From Marivirga aurantiaca (GTDB lineage: Bacteria; Bacteroidota; Bacteroidia; Cytophagales; Cyclobacteriaceae): a stretch of DNA of 64,000 nt. The notes below the pieces were generated by a model. It worked only from the letters and a program-made list of their open reading frames with translations, did not search any database and was not told the DNA's origin. The stretch spans positions 496,001 through 560,000 of the forward strand of contig NZ_JAEQBW010000001.1 in assembly GCF_016679925.1 (NCBI RefSeq). Direction: 5' to 3'. The stretch's first letter is position 1. Each line of letters starts with the position of its first letter. Below, one piece after another: positions 24,155-34,191 of the stretch. A program made the translations under genes and the position numbers.

Positions 24155-27100
24155 ATGAAAAAGATTTTTCTATTAGTTCTCCCCTTACTATCAATAAGTT
24201 ATGTTAATGCCCAGGAAATTTGTGATGATGGAATAGACAATGATGGCGATGGCTTTATTGACTGTTTTGATTCTGATTGTTCTGAAAATAGTGCTTGTGA
24301 TGGGTTTTATTTAGGGAATGATGCCTCCTGTGAAGCAGTACCTTCGGATTTCCCTGTGTTTTCACTTGAACTAGGCTATCAATCAGCTAATGATGTAACC
24401 AATAATTTAAGCAGGATAGCCATAGGTGATTTGGATAGAGATGGCATCCCGGAAATTTTATCACAAAATAAAAACAGAGACCTTATTTTTCTATTAAACG
24501 GTGATGATGCTACTATTCAACATGAGGCATCTATTAATAACCCTGAATGGAGAGCGTCTATGGCCAATGTGCAGGATGATGATTGCGGAGAGGTGTTTGT
24601 AGTATATTATAGTGGTGGCTATAGAATCAGGTCATATGATTGTAATCTCAATCCATTATGGTCATCTGAGACATTACCAGATGATCCAATGTTCGTTAGC
24701 CATGCAGATTTTGGACGTGATGGTCAGCCTGAGCTGTATTATAAAGATGAAATTAGAGATGCAATAACCGGTGTTCGTATAGTGGAAAATGCGGGAGTTG
24801 ATTGGGATGATATACCAGGTGGACCTATAGCTGTGGATATAATGGGGGATGAGGATTTGGAATTGGTCATAGGCAATAAGATCTATGGTGTGAATTTAGG
24901 AGACAGAACAGAAGATGCCGGTTCATTAACTTTACTTGCCACTATGCCTGTAAGCTACCAAACAAAAAATGGTGGCTATGCTTCCGGACAGAGTGCCACA
25001 ACCGCAGTAGCAGATTATAACCTTGATGGTAAACTGGATGTTATAATTACAGGTGCTACTGGTGGAACCCCATCAAGTAACGTTTCAAGTGTATTCCTAT
25101 GGGATGTAACCAATAACACCGTAGAAACTTTCAATGATCCTTTTGGCACAGGTGATTATCAATATGGGTGGAAACGAGGAATGGGAAGGGTGAATATAGC
25201 TGATTTAGATGGTGACGGACAATTGAATGCAGCATTTGTTTCAGGAAGATTTTTATATGCTTTAGATGAAAATTGGAATTTGTTATGGAAAGTGAGTGTA
25301 AATGAGGAAACTTCTGGTATTACAGGTTGTACCTTGTTTGATTTCAATGGTGATGGCCCATCAGAAGTAGTCTACAGGGATGAGGATTTTCTATATATCA
25401 TCAACGGAAATGATGGAAGTGTGAACACTTCTATTCCTTGCCGTTCAAGAACTTCTGTTGAGTATCCTATCGTGGCAGATGTTGATGCAGACGGTTCAAC
25501 TGAAATATGTGTGGTATGTACACCTGAAGGCTTTAGCCCGGGCACAAGAGGAAAAGACCTTGATGTAGATGATCCCGCAGAAGTAAGAATTTATAAGTCT
25601 GGAGGAGAACCATGGGTGCCTGCCAGAAGGGTATGGAATCAGCATGGCTATTTCAATGTGAATATCAATGATGATTTGTCTGTGCCTCGAAATCAACAAA
25701 AGCATCACCTGATTTGGTCAGATGGAACTTGTACAGACGGCCCTGTTCGTCCTTTAAATGGCTTCCTTAATCAGTCCCCATTTTTAAGTTCAGACGGTTG
25801 TCCTACTTTTGCTTCGCCCGATTTAAATATAATTGAATCTACCTTTTCAGTTTCACCACCTACCTGCCCTGACGAACAGTTTACAGTCAGTTTCGATTTT
25901 GAAAACATAGGTGATGTTCCATTATCGGGTGATGTTCCTGTCACATTTTACGATGGTGACCCTATGATTGCTGGAACAAATAAGCTAAATACAGTTTTAA
26001 TATCGCTTAACAATTTTGCGGTAGGCAATGTTGGTTCAGCAGTTGATCTTGTAGTGAATGGTACAGGCGCACAATTTACACTCTATGCAGCCTTGAATGA
26101 TAATGGTTCCACCACGCCAACACCCATAAGCTTTCCAAATACTAACTTTTTAGAATGCGACTACGCCAACAATATTGTATCTGCTGAGGTAAACCCTATT
26201 CCTTTTGCCTTATCAACGGAGAAAACGAATAATATAACTTGTGGTGGCAATACTGTTGATCCTAATGGTTCTGCCAGAGTATTTAGGTTAGTGGGAAGTA
26301 CGGAAGTGACAGATGATTATGATTTCTTTTGGTTCAATGGAACAACGGTTGATAGCACTCCTGACTATACAGGTGCTATTTATACAGGCTTGAGTGCAGG
26401 TACCTATACTGTTTTTGCTGCAGATAAATTAGTGGGATGTAGTTCTGATACTGTGCAAGTAGTAATTTCTGATAGTGCAAGAACGATTGAGGCTGAAATA
26501 ACTGTGAACAGCGGGAACGATAATTGTCAAAATCCTAATGGAGAATTAACAGTTAGTGTCAATGATGCTGATGGTGTTACCCAACCTGCAGGCAACTATG
26601 AATATGAATGGTATGTAGGAAGTACTGTGGGTGGTGGTTCACAAATAAGCAATAGCCATGTGGTTAACGGATTGGATTCTGTTACTTACACCGTTTTGGT
26701 CACTGAAAAGGCGACTGGCTGTGAAACCATCGAATCTGCAAAAGTGCCAAGTGAGATTGATATTCCAGAAGTAACGGCTTCAGCAACCGATATTGTTTGT
26801 TCCGATACAAATTCCGGAAGCGTTAGCGCTTCTGTAGGAGGTACAACCTCCGGATATACTTTCGAATGGTTTATCGGAAGCAGTGAGAAACCAACAGCTG
26901 ATTATACAGGAAGCACGGTGAATAATTTACCGCAAGGGAGTTATACTGTTAAAGTGACTGATAATACTTCTGATTGTGAATCAGCACTTGCCATTGTTGA
27001 AGTTGAACAAACACTTTCTCCTGAAATTGAGGACATATCAAGTACAGAAAATAATTCATGTGATAGCAGTAATCCCAATGGTAGTGTAACAGTCTCAATA

Positions 27101-30100
27101 GTAGGAGATCCTTCAGAACATACTATAGAATGGTTTGCAGGTGCAAATACCACTACATCAGTCATTGGCACAGGCTTATCCTTAAATAATTTAGGCGCTA
27201 GCGAATACACCGTAAGAGTTACAAATGACGAAACCGGCTGCGTGGTGACAGATAGGGTGACTATCAATAACAATATTGTCATTCCTGAATTAAGTGTAAG
27301 TGCCGATCCGGTAACTACTTGTTCTCCTTTTGATGGAAGAGTTGAAGCTACTGTTGATTTAGATTCTGAAAGCGATTATACCTTTTCATGGTATATTGGT
27401 GAACAAGTTAAATCTACGCCAGACTTTAGCGAAACGGGAAACATTTTAGAAAATTTAGAACCTGGTTTTTATACCGTTCAGGCTTTTCATAATACTCGTA
27501 ATTGCTTAGCAGATGCTGTTACCATTGAAGTGATCGATCAGGCGATTATTGCAATTACTCAAAATGATAATGTAATTTCATTACCTTCTGATTGTTCAAC
27601 TAGTAATGGTGTTTTAGAAGTTGAGGTCAATTCACCCAATAACACCTCAGGATTTTTGCTGGAATGGTATAGCGGTACCTCAACAACAGGAACGCCATTT
27701 TTTACCGAGACGGGGGTTACTGTTTCACAAGCAAGTAATCTCATTTCGGGAATCTATACCGTTGTTGCCACCGATTTAGATAATGGATGTTCTAATTCCC
27801 AAATCTTTAATTTACCATTTGCAGATGCTCATGGATTAACAACTATTTCCATCACAAATGCCACTACCTGTAATCCTAATGATGATGGGGCTATTACGGT
27901 AGAATTGACACCAACAGATTTAGCCGGTTTTGATGAATCCAATTATACCATTAATCTTTATAGTGGTGATGATGTAAGTGCTACTCCAACTGCAAGCCAG
28001 GCAGGGGTTTCAGGCACTTCAGATTACATTTTTAGTGGTTTAGGAAATGGCAACTATATTATTGAAGCACTTGCTGATGCTACATTGAACAATTGTTCAG
28101 TTTATTCTTTTGCTGAAATCGAGCTTGATGCAACAGATCCTATAGTTAACATAGCAAGCAAATTGCCTGACACTAATTGCACAAATGCACTGGCGAATGG
28201 CTCTTTAGAAGTTAGTATAGACAACGGAGCATCACCATCATTATATACTATTAATTGGTTCGAAGGAAATGATACCACAATTCCATTGGGAACCAATATA
28301 GGAAGTACTGCCGGAACAAATGAGGAAATAGCAGCAGACTTAATTGGAGGTAATTATACAGTTGAGGTAATAAACAATGCTACACAATGTTCAACAATCA
28401 GAACTTTCAGTGTGGCTGACAATCCTGTAGTGGTTTCAGTGCCTTCTGGTGATTTAGATATATCTTCTATAACAAGATGTGATATCATTGATAGCGAAGC
28501 CACAATAACCAATGTTTATGAAAATGGAAATGTTGCCAATATGAGTGATTATACTTTCGAGTGGTATGATGCCAGTATGAATATTTTACCCAATGCATCA
28601 TCGCCTAACAATACCAATTCGATAAGTGAGCTTGTGGAAGGAACTTATTTTGTTCAGGCAATAAATACTAATACAGGTTGTGAAACCTCATTAATAGAAT
28701 TCTCGATTGAGAATGAGATCGTTGAGCCTTCTATAAGTCTGGACTTCACGCATCCCCAAAGATGTGTAACCCCTGGATCCGGAGAGTTACATGTAACTGC
28801 TACGGCTCCATCGGCCACTTTCTCTTATAATTGGTATAATGGATCAGATGCCTCAGGTACTGTTGCACAAACCGGTCCGGACTATGTGAATTTGGCTGAG
28901 GGATTTTATACGGTAGAGATTGTTAATAGCTCTACCAACTGTATTTATATTGAAACCTATGAATTAGTCACTGAAATAAATACTGTCAATATCTCAGCTT
29001 CTGCAACTCCTGTTACCAATTGTGATTCTCCAAACGGGTCGGTATTCGCCACAGTTACTTCAGCCGGGAATTATTCGTATGCATGGACAGATGCCAGTGG
29101 TAATACCATAGGAACTACCAAAGAGATAACCTCACTTCCTGAGGGGGAATATACTGTTGTGGCAACAGATAATACAGATTCATTCTGTCAGAATACGGCA
29201 ACAGTAACAATAACCAACGATCAGATAATGCCTCAGCTTACAGTAGAACAGATTGCGCCATTATCAGTTTGTGATTTAAGATTAGCAAATGGAACCGCAC
29301 GTGCAAACGTTGATGGTGGGTATGTGGGTTATACCTTCGAGTGGTTTGAAGGGAATTCATCTACTGGTACTGTAGTTCATTTAGGACCTGAGTTCTCAGA
29401 GATGGAAGACAATACTTATACTGTGAGAGCTACCAATAACCTGACACAATGTTCGAGCGAACAAAGCATCACAATTTCTGCTGAATTACCGGTTGTTCAG
29501 GATCCAACAGTAGAAGTAGTTGCTAATGATACTCATTGCCAGGTTGATAATGGAGCACTGAGGGTAGATGTAGGTGGCAATACCGGAAACTATCTCTTCA
29601 ACTGGTATAGGGGAGCAAATGCAAATGGTACGGCTTTCGCTACCGGAGACAGAGTCACTGAATTAGCAGCAGGACAATATACCGTAGTAGCCACTGACAT
29701 AAGAACCGGATGTAGCTCAGCAGCAGTGACGGCCACAATAATTGAAGATTTAAAGTACCCTGAGTTAGATATTGAAACACAGGGAGCAAATTGTAATGAA
29801 GATAATGGAGCAGCCTCTGTTTATATTTCAGGTGGGGTAGAAATTCGCAGAATCGAATGGTATAATAGTTCTGGTACCAGGGTGGCTACCGGCCCAAATT
29901 TGTCAGAAGCTTTGGCTGGAAATTATATTCTAAGTGTGGAAACAGCACAGGGGTGTATTGTCGAAGAAGAAGTTAATGTCCCATCAGAAATCAATGCATT
30001 TAATGGTATCTCACGAAATGGAGATATATCAAATAGTTATTTTAAAATTGATTGTATTTCGCAGTATCCTAACAATAGTGTTAAAATTTATAACAGAGCT

Positions 30101-30277
30101 GGGACTTTAGTATACGAAGCAAGGGGTTATGATAATAATAATACTAAATTTGATGGTGTATCTAATAGAGGCATTAGTATATTAGGACAAAATGTGCCAG
30201 ATGGTACCTATTTTTATGTGATTGAAAAGAATAATGGGTCTAAGCCTCAAAATGGGTATTTGGAAATAGTAAATTAA
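24155..30277 (+). CDS. Giant T9SS surface protein with type B (CHU_C) sorting domain (2040 aa)
   Basis: Signal peptide 1-20. The first ~1130 residues are a close paralogue of the 1690-aa protein at 9551: MopE-like DGIDNDGDGFIDC segment, VCBS propeller, CARDB-like domain and SprB-like modules. From about residue 1130 the two differ: this protein continues with eight or nine more SprB-like modules (each about 90-100 residues, with GTYFVQA- or GFYTVEI-type strands) and ends in a CHU_C/type B domain (about 1950-2040, SVKIYNRAGTLVYEARGYDN and VPDGTYFYVIEK). A PorP/SprF gene follows after 5 bases. Likely a long surface adhesin, possibly linked to gliding by analogy with SprB; that link is inference. 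Confidence 0.9.
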   Translation: MKKIFLLVLPLLSISYVNAQEICDDGIDNDGDGFIDCFDSDCSENSACDGFYLGNDASCEAVPSDFPVFSLELGYQSANDVTNNLSRIAIGDLDRDGIPEILSQNKNRDLIFLLNGDDATIQHEASINNPEWRASMANVQDDDCGEVFVVYYSGGYRIRSYDCNLNPLWSSETLPDDPMFVSHADFGRDGQPELYYKDEIRDAITGVRIVENAGVDWDDIPGGPIAVDIMGDEDLELVIGNKIYGVNLGDRTEDAGSLTLLATMPVSYQTKNGGYASGQSATTAVADYNLDGKLDVIITGATGGTPSSNVSSVFLWDVTNNTVETFNDPFGTGDYQYGWKRGMGRVNIADLDGDGQLNAAFVSGRFLYALDENWNLLWKVSVNEETSGITGCTLFDFNGDGPSEVVYRDEDFLYIINGNDGSVNTSIPCRSRTSVEYPIVADVDADGSTEICVVCTPEGFSPGTRGKDLDVDDPAEVRIYKSGGEPWVPARRVWNQHGYFNVNINDDLSVPRNQQKHHLIWSDGTCTDGPVRPLNGFLNQSPFLSSDGCPTFASPDLNIIESTFSVSPPTCPDEQFTVSFDFENIGDVPLSGDVPVTFYDGDPMIAGTNKLNTVLISLNNFAVGNVGSAVDLVVNGTGAQFTLYAALNDNGSTTPTPISFPNTNFLECDYANNIVSAEVNPIPFALSTEKTNNITCGGNTVDPNGSARVFRLVGSTEVTDDYDFFWFNGTTVDSTPDYTGAIYTGLSAGTYTVFAADKLVGCSSDTVQVVISDSARTIEAEITVNSGNDNCQNPNGELTVSVNDADGVTQPAGNYEYEWYVGSTVGGGSQISNSHVVNGLDSVTYTVLVTEKATGCETIESAKVPSEIDIPEVTASATDIVCSDTNSGSVSASVGGTTSGYTFEWFIGSSEKPTADYTGSTVNNLPQGSYTVKVTDNTSDCESALAIVEVEQTLSPEIEDISSTENNSCDSSNPNGSVTVSIVGDPSEHTIEWFAGANTTTSVIGTGLSLNNLGASEYTVRVTNDETGCVVTDRVTINNNIVIPELSVSADPVTTCSPFDGRVEATVDLDSESDYTFSWYIGEQVKSTPDFSETGNILENLEPGFYTVQAFHNTRNCLADAVTIEVIDQAIIAITQNDNVISLPSDCSTSNGVLEVEVNSPNNTSGFLLEWYSGTSTTGTPFFTETGVTVSQASNLISGIYTVVATDLDNGCSNSQIFNLPFADAHGLTTISITNATTCNPNDDGAITVELTPTDLAGFDESNYTINLYSGDDVSATPTASQAGVSGTSDYIFSGLGNGNYIIEALADATLNNCSVYSFAEIELDATDPIVNIASKLPDTNCTNALANGSLEVSIDNGASPSLYTINWFEGNDTTIPLGTNIGSTAGTNEEIAADLIGGNYTVEVINNATQCSTIRTFSVADNPVVVSVPSGDLDISSITRCDIIDSEATITNVYENGNVANMSDYTFEWYDASMNILPNASSPNNTNSISELVEGTYFVQAINTNTGCETSLIEFSIENEIVEPSISLDFTHPQRCVTPGSGELHVTATAPSATFSYNWYNGSDASGTVAQTGPDYVNLAEGFYTVEIVNSSTNCIYIETYELVTEINTVNISASATPVTNCDSPNGSVFATVTSAGNYSYAWTDASGNTIGTTKEITSLPEGEYTVVATDNTDSFCQNTATVTITNDQIMPQLTVEQIAPLSVCDLRLANGTARANVDGGYVGYTFEWFEGNSSTGTVVHLGPEFSEMEDNTYTVRATNNLTQCSSEQSITISAELPVVQDPTVEVVANDTHCQVDNGALRVDVGGNTGNYLFNWYRGANANGTAFATGDRVTELAAGQYTVVATDIRTGCSSAAVTATIIEDLKYPELDIETQGANCNEDNGAASVYISGGVEIRRIEWYNSSGTRVATGPNLSEALAGNYILSVETAQGCIVEEEVNVPSEINAFNGISRNGDISNSYFKIDCISQYPNNSVKIYNRAGTLVYEARGYDNNNTKFDGVSNRGISILGQNVPDGTYFYVIEKNNGSKPQNGYLEIVN

Positions 30278-30282
30278 AATTA

Positions 30283-31242
30283 ATGTATAATAGCTATCTT
30301 AAAAGCAGGTCTTTATATATAATAATTCTGTTATTGTTGCTAACAGGAACTTCAAAGGCTCAGCAGTACCCTATTTATTCACAGTATATTTTTAATGGGC
30401 TTATTTTAAACCCGGCCTATGCAGGAAGCCATGTTCAATTAAGTGCTTCAGCTATGTATAGGAATCAATGGGTGAATTTTGATGGAGCACCTAAAACATT
30501 GTTTTTTAGTGCTCACACCTCCCTGATGAAGGAAAGAATGGGATTAGGACTAATTATTAATGATGATCGAATAGGTAGTTACTCTAATCAAAATATTTAT
30601 GGGAGCTATGCTTTCATCATTAAGACTCCCAAAGGAAAACTGGCAATGGGAGTACAAGCAGGTCTCAATATTTTATCAGCAGACTTTCGGGATCTTAATT
30701 TAGATGATATAGATGATATTTCGTTTGCCAGCGTGAGTGGTAATCTTAAACCAAATTTTGGAACGGGTGTTTATTTCTACAATAAAACATTGTTTGCAGG
30801 GTTTTCTGTACCTTTTTTACTGAATAATGGATATGGTGGTCTTAACCTTGAAAATGCTCTGAACGAAATAAGATCAGCCAGATATTATTATTTGAATGGA
30901 GGTTTAATGCTCCCTTTAAATCGCGAAAAAACAGTACACTTACAGCCATCTGTCCTTATAAGAGGCCAGGAGGGTGCTCCACTTAACTTTGATATTAACA
31001 CCAGTGTAATCTTTTATGATTTACTCAATGTAGGTTTATCATACAGGAACATTGATGCGGTTGTTTCATATATTGATTTTAAATTGAGCGAGTCTTTTCA
31101 TTTTAGTTATTCATATGATTGGACTACCTCAGCTATTCGCAATGCTTCTAGCGGTACACATGAATTCATGATTAATTATAGGGTACGCTTGAAGGAAATT
31201 CATGATGATGTAACTTGCCCAAAGTTTAATTATTTTATGTAA
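30283..31242 (+). CDS. PorP/SprF-family T9SS membrane protein
   Basis: A 319-residue protein with a signal peptide (about 1-27, ending SKAQ) and a full-length PorP/SprF domain: YPIYSQYIFNGLILNPAYAG, MYRNQWVNFDGAPKT, SLMKERMGLGLI and late strands ending GTHEFMINYRV. It starts 5 bases after the stop of the 2040-aa type B adhesin and must be cotranscribed with it, as sprF is with sprB. Such proteins are needed for secretion or surface retention of their type B partner. It has no SPOR tail, unlike the paralogue at 20137. Confidence 0.9.
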   Translation: MYNSYLKSRSLYIIILLLLLTGTSKAQQYPIYSQYIFNGLILNPAYAGSHVQLSASAMYRNQWVNFDGAPKTLFFSAHTSLMKERMGLGLIINDDRIGSYSNQNIYGSYAFIIKTPKGKLAMGVQAGLNILSADFRDLNLDDIDDISFASVSGNLKPNFGTGVYFYNKTLFAGFSVPFLLNNGYGGLNLENALNEIRSARYYYLNGGLMLPLNREKTVHLQPSVLIRGQEGAPLNFDINTSVIFYDLLNVGLSYRNIDAVVSYIDFKLSESFHFSYSYDWTTSAIRNASSGTHEFMINYRVRLKEIHDDVTCPKFNYFM

Positions 31243-31265
31243 CCCATACTTGACAATTATAAAGT

Positions 31266-32243
31266 TCATACTGAAATAGCCACATTACCCACTTTATGTC
31301 CGGATTCCACATACCTGTGGGCTTCGGCAATTTCTTCCAATTGAAAACACTTGTCAATTACAGGTGTGAATAATCCTTTTTCGGTAATGTCTTTGAGAAA
31401 AATCAGATCCTCCTTTTTCCAATAAAAATTGGAGGAGGCAACAATCACTTTTTTGTTTTTAAAAAGAAATGTGTAAAGGGAGGCAAGGATATGTGAAAGA
31501 TTAAAATCCGTTAGTAAGTATTTCCCATTTGGTTTCAACAACCTGATACATTCTTTCATTGAAGTTTTACCCACTGTATCGAATATGATGTCATAGTTTT
31601 TATGGGCTTTTGTAAAGTCGTCTTTGCTGTAGTCAATTACATGGTCTGCTCCAATAGATTTTACCAGTTCCATATTCCGGGTACTGCAAATTCCTGTGAC
31701 ACTTGCTCCAAAGTATTTTGCTAATTGAATTGCAGCAGTACCTACAGAACCAGATGCTCCATATATCAACACATGGTCTCCTTTTTTGATTTCAGCTTTT
31801 TTCTTTAAATAAGTTAAGGCAGAAAGAGGGCCGTTTACAATTGTTGCTGATTGTTCAAAGGATAGATTTTTGGGTTTGAAATACATTAAAGCAGTTTCCG
31901 GGACGCACTTATATTCAGCATATGTTCCAAAGCTTAGCCCTGAATACCCGAATACCTCATCACCTGGTTTGTAGTCTTTGACCTTGTGTCCAACTGCTTC
32001 AATGGTTCCGGAGAATTCCATACCCAGAACAGTTTTTTTAGGTTTCCTGAAACCAAACATCAAACCAACAGGAAGTTTTAATAGGGGAGGGTGATCAAAA
32101 CTTCTCATCTTTGGATCCTCTGCCGTTACTGAAGTAGCATGAATTTTTACAAGCACTTCATTTTTCTTTGGGACTGGTTTTTCAATTTCTGTTATTTGTA
32201 AAACTTCAGGGTCTCCATATCGCTTAAATACTGCTGCTTTCAT
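31266..32243 (-). CDS. Zinc-independent quinone oxidoreductase-like NAD(P)-dependent dehydrogenase (MDR superfamily)
   Basis: A 325-residue MDR protein. The start is set at ATG 32243 (MKAAVFKRYGDPEVLQ); a longer frame begins only with TTG. The GroES-like N-terminal domain (about 1-120, VLGMEFSGTIEAVG) and the Rossmann NADP site (GASGSVGTAAIQLAKYFGA, about 145-165) are present; catalytic zinc ligands are not obvious. Likely reduces quinones or unsaturated ketones. The Crp/Fnr-type regulator gene lies 75 bases upstream on the same strand and may control it. Confidence 0.85.
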   Translation of the reverse strand: MKAAVFKRYGDPEVLQITEIEKPVPKKNEVLVKIHATSVTAEDPKMRSFDHPPLLKLPVGLMFGFRKPKKTVLGMEFSGTIEAVGHKVKDYKPGDEVFGYSGLSFGTYAEYKCVPETALMYFKPKNLSFEQSATIVNGPLSALTYLKKKAEIKKGDHVLIYGASGSVGTAAIQLAKYFGASVTGICSTRNMELVKSIGADHVIDYSKDDFTKAHKNYDIIFDTVGKTSMKECIRLLKPNGKYLLTDFNLSHILASLYTFLFKNKKVIVASSNFYWKKEDLIFLKDITEKGLFTPVIDKCFQLEEIAEAHRYVESGHKVGNVAISV

Positions 32244-32318
32244 TTGAGTGATTGTTTGTTTAACTTTTCTCAAAGTTAAGGCGTATGGAAATCCGTAAAT
32301 TTGATGTAGGTCAAATAA

Positions 32319-32894
32319 TCATTCGGATGTCATTTTTGACCTGATCCTGGATAATGTTTCCAAAGAAACATTCAGGAAGGAGGCTATAATAGTCACTGGT
32401 AAAAAGCGGATGATTTTGGGTTCTTTTTCAAGCAGGCTTAAATATCGCTGGGAAGCATCCATGGTTTGAAACTCTTTCAGTCTTTGCTCAAACCAGACGG
32501 CATAATACTCAATAAACATTTTGTCCAGCATCATTACTTCAGGATACTTGTGTGTCAGTTTATGAAACCGTCCGTAATCTATAATAGTTACTTCCAGTTC
32601 AGTCAAAGCCTCTATAAATACATCTCCCGGTTTTTGCATTATGTAACTATCAAGGGATACAGCTACATCATCATGAAAGTATATTTCAGTGGTGATTTCT
32701 TTATGGCCATTGAAATAAAACTTTCTGGCTATACCTTCTTTGATCAGCAGATGAGAACTGCATATTTGTCCCGGCCGGAGCAGGTAAGCACCCTTTGAGA
32801 ATTTTTTATCCACAAATACTTCTTCCAGTTCCGCAAATATTTCAGGGTTTAACTGGTTGGATGCATCTTTAATTCTTTTTATGTAAGGGTTCAT
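32319..32894 (-). CDS. Crp/Fnr-family transcriptional regulator
   Basis: A 191-residue protein with a cyclic-nucleotide-binding fold (about 25-115, KKFSKGAYLLRPGQICSSHL and ITTEIYFHDDVAVSL) and a short C-terminal helix-turn-helix (about 160-190, SFLNVSLETLSRIRSK). There is no Cys cluster of the FNR type and the cAMP pocket residues are not conserved. This is the small Bacteroidota type whose ligand is unknown. It precedes the oxidoreductase gene on the same strand. A second member of this family lies at 37903. Confidence 0.85.
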   Translation of the reverse strand: MNPYIKRIKDASNQLNPEIFAELEEVFVDKKFSKGAYLLRPGQICSSHLLIKEGIARKFYFNGHKEITTEIYFHDDVAVSLDSYIMQKPGDVFIEALTELEVTIIDYGRFHKLTHKYPEVMMLDKMFIEYYAVWFEQRLKEFQTMDASQRYLSLLEKEPKIIRFLPVTIIASFLNVSLETLSRIRSKMTSE

Positions 32895-33022
32895 TTATAG
32901 GTTTTTGAATGACGCACAAGGTATTAAAAGGGGGCTGTTGGCTAATTGAATTTCCAATGCTCAAAAAGTTAAGTCGGCTACTCAATTTTTATTTTATTCA
33001 ACAGGTCTTTTTTCTCCATTCA

Positions 33023-33451
33023 TCAATGGGCTATTTTCTTTTTTAAAAAACGAATAATATTTCCTAAAACAGGTACATTTTCATAGAATAGTTCTCCCGC
33101 ATCAAAATAATCTCTATGCTTGATTATTTTTTGTTCAATAGTGAGTACCGAAATACCTGATGCTTTCACCTTCTTTTTAGGCCGTTTCAGGCTTAGATGC
33201 ATTTCCCATTGAAGATAAACTATATTATCACGGCTAGATTCGTCAGTAAACTGAAATGAGCCTTCTACCAAATTACTATCTAATTTTTTGAAATAAGATT
33301 TCAGATTTTCAAGCCCTTTTATTTGGTGAATTGGGTCAGTGAAAATTACGTCTTCTGAATAAATTTCATTTAATACAGCATTATTATCAAGTTTCAATTG
33401 GGCGAAGTATGACTTAAACTTTTCAACTGTCTCTATTAATGTGTCCTTCAT
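33023..33451 (-). CDS. NTF2-like/SnoaL-like protein
   Basis: A 142-residue protein with the cone-fold pattern of NTF2-like proteins: FKSYFAQLKLDNNAVLNEIY, VIFTDPIHQIKGLENLKSYF, a central VYLQWEMHLSL strand and HRDYFDAGELFYENVPVLG. Homologues are often steroid-isomerase-like or ligand-binding proteins; no catalytic set can be assigned. It is a single gene between a Crp/Fnr regulator and a DUF2141 gene, all on the (-) strand. Confidence 0.75.
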   Translation of the reverse strand: MKDTLIETVEKFKSYFAQLKLDNNAVLNEIYSEDVIFTDPIHQIKGLENLKSYFKKLDSNLVEGSFQFTDESSRDNIVYLQWEMHLSLKRPKKKVKASGISVLTIEQKIIKHRDYFDAGELFYENVPVLGNIIRFLKKKIAH

Positions 33452-33564
33452 ATTTCCCCAATTTTTATTGTGACAATCCTGACTAATGCTTTATTAAAAT
33501 AAATTACTCATTTGCAGTTTCACAACCATTCTACTGATTGAACCATAGTTAAATATATGAAATA

Positions 33565-33701
33565 ATCATAAGCCGAACATACGAACCAGGATGAATAATT
33601 GGATACAAAACGTTCCTTCTGCAAGAGAATTATGTTTAGATTATTCCATAGCCTGCCCCGACTAATCGGGGTGACAACTTAAAATCAATTATATACACAT
33701 G
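33565..33701 (+). repeat. Leader repeat, copy 4, not attached to a gene
   Basis: ACATACGAACCAGGATGAAT, then ATTCCATAGCCTGCCCCGAC, TAATCGGGGTGACAA and ATTATATACACATGAATAAA. It matches copy 3 (21686-21808), including the hairpin, but its ATG (33699) opens only a six-codon frame. It lies in the 311-base gap between two (-) strand genes and points the opposite way, which shows that the unit has spread without a gene. Confidence 0.65.
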
Positions 33702-33762
33702 AATAAATTTAAGGGGTAATTCGATTGTAAAAAACTTATATTTTAGAACTTGATCACTAAGT

Positions 33763-34191
33763 TTAAAAGTATAATATCTTTATTGTCATTTCTGCGTACT
33801 CAGTGAAATTGAACATGGCATCTTTATAATCGGGAGGCCCCATAAAACCTTCGGCATTATTCGAAGCAGCTGCACCTTCCTTGGGAATTCCGATAAAGTT
33901 CACATCCAGTTTGTCATTATTGTTTTGATCATGAATCAGGGCAAAGGCATATTCCCCATTTTCTAAGCCATCAATGTAAAAGACCACTTTTCCATTTTCA
34001 GGAATAGCCAGCTTTTTTCTGAGGATGGCGTTTTCTGTTTTCATAGGATAGCCGTTTTCCTTGTCAAAAATGTCAAGAATGACTTGTCCCTTAGTGCTTT
34101 TCAAGCCGACTATATAAATCGTTAATCTATTTTCCTGAGCATGAAGCTGGGTGGAGATTAGGATCAAAAGCTGAATCAAGATTGTCTTCAT
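33763..34191 (-). CDS. DUF2141 domain-containing secreted protein
   Basis: A 142-residue protein with a signal peptide (1-18, ending QLHAQ). The mature part carries the DUF2141 pattern: LTIYIVGLKSTKGQVILDIF, an FYIDGLENGEYAFALIHDQN strand pair and NNNDKLDVNFIGIPKEGAA. The fold is a small beta-sandwich of unknown function, common in Bacteroidota periplasm. Its start overlaps the stop of the peroxiredoxin-like gene by 4 bases, so it is translationally coupled as the last gene of a three-gene operon. Confidence 0.85.
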   Translation of the reverse strand: MKTILIQLLILISTQLHAQENRLTIYIVGLKSTKGQVILDIFDKENGYPMKTENAILRKKLAIPENGKVVFYIDGLENGEYAFALIHDQNNNDKLDVNFIGIPKEGAAASNNAEGFMGPPDYKDAMFNFTEYAEMTIKILYF

